Positions 19,205-21,500 of a DNA stretch of 21,500 bases are shown here, one piece after another (the first letter of the stretch is position 1; each line of letters opens with the position of its first letter). The stretch spans positions 190,307,391-190,328,890 of the forward strand of contig NC_081406.1 of the NCBI RefSeq assembly GCF_030272615.1, read 5' to 3'. The stretch comes from Cryptomeria japonica. Taxonomy: Eukaryota; Streptophyta; Pinopsida; Cupressales; Cupressaceae. The position numbers and the translations under genes are program-made. The notes below the pieces were generated by a model. It saw only the letters and a list, made by a program, of their open reading frames with translations, made no database searches and was not told the origin of the DNA.

Positions 19205-19810
19205 TTCAATAATAGATGGGTCAATCCAAGGTTTGAGCAAGTGGAGAAGGCCTTGGAGGAAATTAAAAACAATGACACTGTTAGGGACCAAAGAATGGTG
19301 GATGCTGAAAACAGACTCAACAAAATCGATACCTATCTCAGAAGCATTGCTGAACAAAGTTATAATATTCTGAAGGCCTCGACTGACAACATCAAAATCC
19401 TTATCAGTAAGTTGGAGAATGAGAAGGGATCCCTGGAGCAACAACCTAACATGGAGGGCGTGGAAGGTATGCAAGGACCAAGAACGAGGACCAGAGGCAA
19501 GAAGAGGGAGAAAAATCCAAACACAGAAATTGAAGAGCTCAAAGTTGCTTCGGCGAATTATGACCTGTTGGTCATCAAGGCTGCTGAACTTCTAAAGTCT
19601 CTGTAGGTGTTGCTAGCTGTCTAGGCCTTTATTTCTAGTTTTCTTCTGTTTGTTGTTCCTAGTTTTTTGTTGTCTGTCTGGGTTGCTGGCTTTCTTGCCA
19701 ATCTTTTGTTTGTTGTCTTTATGCTGGCCTAGTTGTTCTTTGTTGAACTATCTTTTGCTCTATTTGTAAAAGGTTTCGTGTCCTTACAACCTAATTTTCT
19801 AATTAATCAA
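19143..19810 (+). mobile_element. LINE-like 3' fragment inserted in gag
   Basis: AACAATACTCAGATAGT (19126-19142) and AACAATATTCAGATAGT (19811-19827) flank this 668-bp segment and differ at one base. The gag frame is continuous if the segment is removed. It ends in a T/G-rich 3' UTR-like stretch followed by TAATCAAAA, much like the ATCAAAACA end of LINE-B. This suggests a 5'-truncated LINE or a related non-autonomous element. The left junction is complex, with repeated gag sequence (see 19095-19223). Confidence 0.6.
19226..19606 (+). pseudogene. Charged coiled-coil frame in the inserted fragment, unrecognised
   Basis: The open frame enters from the repeated gag junction and is intact to TAG after LLKSL. 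It has heptad-like charged stretches (EQVEKALEEIKNNDTVRDQR, ENRLNKIDTYLRSIAEQ), a basic patch (RTRTRGKKREKN) and a final helix-like part. There are no reverse transcriptase or RNase H motifs. Since it lies directly upstream of a LINE-like 3' UTR, it may be the C-terminal part of a LINE ORF. I cannot name the family. It is 5'-truncated by the insertion and lacks a credible own start; the ATG at 19196 lies in duplicated gag sequence. Confidence 0.45.
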
Positions 19811-21488
19811 AACAATATTCAGATAGTGAGGCAATGCCCTTGATTGAAGGATTGAAAGGAATGGTGCAAAGTGATAAGATAGGCATGGATTTGTTGTGTA
19901 GCCTTTCTCGTGTTGTTGATACTAATATTATACCAATCAAACATTGGGTTGAAGTCCTTAGTTATTCTCAATCTACTAGCCAAGTTAATCATTCTATTCC
20001 TATGCCTACATCATTGCCTAGTGTTCCTACATTTACATCTTCTATCATGACTACTTCCACACAAAGCGTTAATCCTACACATGTTGGTCGTGGGGGAAAT
20101 CCTATTAATTAATATTATTAAATGCCTCCTTCTATGAATATTCCATTTGTTTCACAATAATCTCCCATACCAACATACCAAAATTGTTCCCCCTCCTTCT
20201 CCTCAACCTCCAACTACTTACAAAAATATTACTCCTCCATAAAAATATATTATATCTAATCCCAATTCTTCCACCAAAACAACTATCAATAACCTAGCTT
20301 AAACTGTTTCATACTTACAACATCAATTGACTTCTTTAACTCAATCCAAGTTCAATGTTCCCACATTTGATGTAGTGAGCCCACTATCTGATGAGATTGT
20401 CTATGCGGTTACTCCTAAACATATGGAAAATCCCTAATTGGAGTTATACAATGGAAAAGGTGACCTCTCGACTCATGTGAAGACATTTCAAACTTTGTGT
20501 AGTGATTTCTCTCATGATCAAAGACTCACGGCAAAATTTTTACTCATTTTTTAGAGATAAAGCCTTGCAATGGTATTATTCTTTGTCTCATTATTCTATT
20601 ACTCATTTTCAACAATTGGCTAATGATTTCATTCAACAATTTCAAAATAACATTGGTCCTAATATTACTTTGACCAACTTGATTCATTTTAAGCAAGGAG
20701 TTAAAGAAATAGTGATTGATTTTGTTGGTAGATATAAACATTTGCATTCACAAGTTGCTTATCTTGTGCATGACAATGATGTTCAAAGAATTTTTATTGT
20801 TAATTTACAAAATGATATAAGAGATAATATTTTATTTTCTAAGTTTACTTCTTTTACACAATTGTGTGCAATGCTTCATAGTTATCAACTTCAAGTGAGC
20901 CAATTTGAATCATCATCTTCAATGGCTTTAGTTGATAAGAATGAGAGTGCTCGATAATCATTTATGAAGTTCAACCCCAATGAAGGTTTCATCGAGATAA
21001 CTATCAACATCAACATTCAAGTGGTAGCTAGGACACCAGGTCTGGCCCCTTTAAAATACTTTAGAAAATAATTAACTCCTCTTAATGAGTCTTTGCACAA
21101 TATAAAGTTGAGTTTGATGAATGCTAATGTGTTGCAACTTCCTCTCATAAAACCAATTGACCATTCTAAACCATTTCCAAATTCCCATGATCCTAAAGTT
21201 TTTTGTCAATATCATCATCAACCAGGTCATGATACTGAGAAATGCTACCACTTGATGAATAATATTCAAGATTTTATTGGTAGCAATACTATATCTATGG
21301 CTGTTGTGAATGATAAAGGGAATAAAATCATAGCTCCTCCTAACCAAAGCATCCAAATATTCACCAATCTATTTCCTTCTCATTCTATACTATTAATGAG
21401 TCTGGGCCACTTTCTTTCTCCCCTATTGACCTTGATGTAGAATTTAATAATGTTGTGAGTTACCTCATTGACAAACCTAAAAGTGATT

Positions 21489-21500
21489 TGTGTGTGTGTG
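21489..21500. repeat. (TG)n run at the window edge
   Basis: The window ends in TGTGTGTGTGTG; whether this is a longer microsatellite inside the Gypsy element cannot be seen. Confidence 0.5.

Larger units (their letters stand above)
18951..21500 (+). pseudogene. Gypsy-type gag, broken, runs off the right edge
   Basis: Gag forms the particle that packages retrotransposon RNA. The frame reads LTNPFHVNVGASFNPTNDIT from 18951, with stops, up to MGQQYSDS at 19142. After a 668-bp insertion it resumes at 19813 (QYSDSEAMPLIEG). It continues through a Pro/Ser/Thr-rich linker to YNGKGDLSTHVKTFQTLCSD near 20445. A frameshift at a T-run (20547-20552) leads into the retrotransposon gag domain (FRDKALQWYY, then GPNITLTNLIHFKQG and VGRYKHLHSQ) and a stop at 20957. 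A zinc-binding motif, C-x2-H-x4-H-x4-C with PGHDTEKC, spans 21204-21245. Protease and pol would lie beyond 21500. Several nonsense codons make it non-functional. Confidence 0.8.

Noticed and set aside
1-21500. tRNA, rRNA or other structured RNA genes
   Set aside because: No cloverleaf, rRNA core motifs or RNA polymerase III box pairs were recognised by eye; only tRNA-complementary primer sites were seen.

Overview
This is plant nuclear DNA made up almost entirely of transposable elements, most of them degraded and several nested inside one another. It is AT-rich and holds no intact host gene. The LTR and LINE families (plant L1-type LINEs with a C-terminal RNase H, Gypsy gag, a Copia-style initiator-Met primer site) indicate a large repeat-rich plant genome. 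The style of the LTRs and gag suggests a conifer or other gymnosperm, but that is an impression and is not proven by the sequence.

Layout. 1-2981: left-truncated LTR retrotransposon on the minus strand, with one complete LTR (2356-2981), a primer-binding-like site two bases after it, and a leader carrying three 305-bp tandem repeats. 2982-3028: AT/CA microsatellite. 3029-5010: two diverged ~1-kb direct copies of one segment, each with the same small minus-strand reading frame. 5011-6541: LTR-like non-coding sequence with a TATA box and a perfect 11-bp-arm hairpin. 6542 to about 14180: almost full-length LINE on the minus strand, here called LINE-A. It has a short A-rich tail, a long 3' UTR, ORF2 (endonuclease, reverse transcriptase, zinc-binding domain, RNase H) and ORF1. 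The two ORFs overlap by ATGA, and both are broken by stops and frameshifts. 14256-14384: a short piece resembling an exon of serine palmitoyltransferase subunit LCB2.

14412-18857: a second, 5'-truncated LINE on the minus strand (LINE-B), bounded by a perfect 17-bp target-site duplication. It is split by a 2.5-kb non-coding LTR retrotransposon (15837-18340) with two 371-bp LTRs, a primer site for initiator Met tRNA and a polypurine tract. LINE-B keeps an RNase H domain, followed on the far side of the insertion by a charged reading frame I do not recognise. 18951-21500: plus-strand gag pseudogene of a Gypsy element that runs off the right edge. It is interrupted by a 668-bp LINE-like 3' fragment flanked by a near-perfect 17-bp duplication.

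None of the coding units looks functional. The main value of the window is the readable insertion history (Gypsy gag hit by a LINE fragment; LINE-B hit by an LTR element), the structured LTR and leader repeats, and two unexplained charged frames in LINE-type 3' regions.
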